Assembly: GCF_001658005.1 (NCBI RefSeq)
Contig: NZ_CP015986.1
Span: 2,543,501-2,607,500 of the forward strand
Direction: 5' to 3'
DNA from: Sphingobium sp. EP60837
GTDB lineage: Bacteria; Pseudomonadota; Alphaproteobacteria; Sphingomonadales; Sphingomonadaceae
DNA: 64,000 nt
In this document: in pieces, positions 63,919 through 64,000 of the stretch
How the letters are laid out: each line of letters begins with the position of its first letter
How positions within the stretch are numbered: position 1 is the first letter of the stretch
Translations under genes and position numbers: made by a program
Notes under the pieces: generated by a model
What the model was told of the DNA's origin: nothing
The model's database searches: none
The model's input: the letters and a program-made list of their open reading frames with translations, nothing else

Positions 63919-64000
63919 TTACGTCTTAGGCTCAAACCACAGCCACATCGCCGCTGCAGCAGCCAGCCACAGCAAGACCACAAACGCGGCGCCTGCACGG
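63919..64000 (-). CDS. C-terminal fragment of a membrane protein (cut by window edge)
   Basis: A minus-strand frame entering from the right edge encodes RAGAAFVVLLWLAAAAAMWL, then WFEPKT and a TAA stop. It is one hydrophobic helix with a short polar tail. The rest of the gene lies outside the window, so the family cannot be named. It is the likely reason the noncoding region ends at 63918. Confidence 0.5.
   Translation of the reverse strand, partial: RAGAAFVVLLWLAAAAAMWLWFEPKT

Overview
The window is a gene-dense, GC-rich bacterial chromosome segment that looks like a sphingomonad (Alphaproteobacteria, Sphingobium/Sphingomonas type). Supporting features are an ATP12-type F1 assembly chaperone, an alphaproteobacterial-type SspB adaptor, a complete Entner-Doudoroff gene set (zwf, edd, glk, eda and pgl), a DSQVH-type dihydroorotase, and many small lipoproteins and membrane proteins of the kind seen in that family. 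I found no prophage, insertion sequence, CRISPR array or defence island. Most of the window reads as core genome with dispersed palindromic repeats.

Layout. 1-10 kb: a methyltransferase tail, an ABC-2 exporter pair, a MATE transporter, a DUF808 protein, three small soluble or basic proteins, a glutamine cyclotransferase, YgfZ, dihydroorotase and RarD. 10-14.5 kb: a lipoprotein, then crcB, an RluA-family pseudouridine synthase, a HAD phosphatase, a small membrane protein and ATP12, joined by four-base start/stop overlaps. 14.5-18.6 kb: two L,D-transpeptidase-fold proteins with a small lipoprotein between them, then an HDAC-family deacetylase. 18.6-21.8 kb: hisB-hisH-hisA-hisF-hisE. 21.9-27.6 kb: sspB, fumC, gmk, a MidA/NDUFAF7-type methyltransferase and lgt. 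27.8-31.2 kb: a PilZ-HTH fusion, the rpsF-rpsR-rplI operon, a BLUF photoreceptor and an RcnB-like protein. 31.3-36.3 kb: a MacA/MacB/NodT tripartite exporter split into four genes. 36.4-41 kb: fabD-fabG-acpP-fabF-mltG. 41-45.5 kb: peroxiredoxin, 2H phosphoesterase, VOC protein, hemB, gamma-carbonic anhydrase and a lipoprotein. 45.5-54.7 kb: the Entner-Doudoroff operon zwf-edd-glk-eda, tRNA-Leu, an aminotransferase, and galE-ybaK-pgl. 55-58.5 kb: fatty-acid beta-oxidation genes, with a promoter and operator visible ahead of the thiolase. 58.7-64 kb: an MFS transporter, a MobA-like nucleotidyltransferase, folE with a PTR1/FolM-like reductase, an enoyl-CoA hydratase, and a noncoding stretch with two DnaA boxes and an IHF-like site.

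How the genes connect. Glucose enters through glk, zwf and pgl and leaves through edd and eda. Beta-oxidation (thiolase, multifunctional protein, a second hydratase) and the fab cluster cover fatty-acid breakdown and synthesis. folE and its overlapping reductase suggest a reduced-pterin pathway. The points most worth a second look are the PilZ-HTH fusion, the folE-coupled Asp-Tyr-Lys reductase, the DnaA-box region at the right end, two probable CTG-initiated genes, the spacer-located operator of the thiolase, and a dispersed family of inverted repeats, one copy of which lies inside a coding start.
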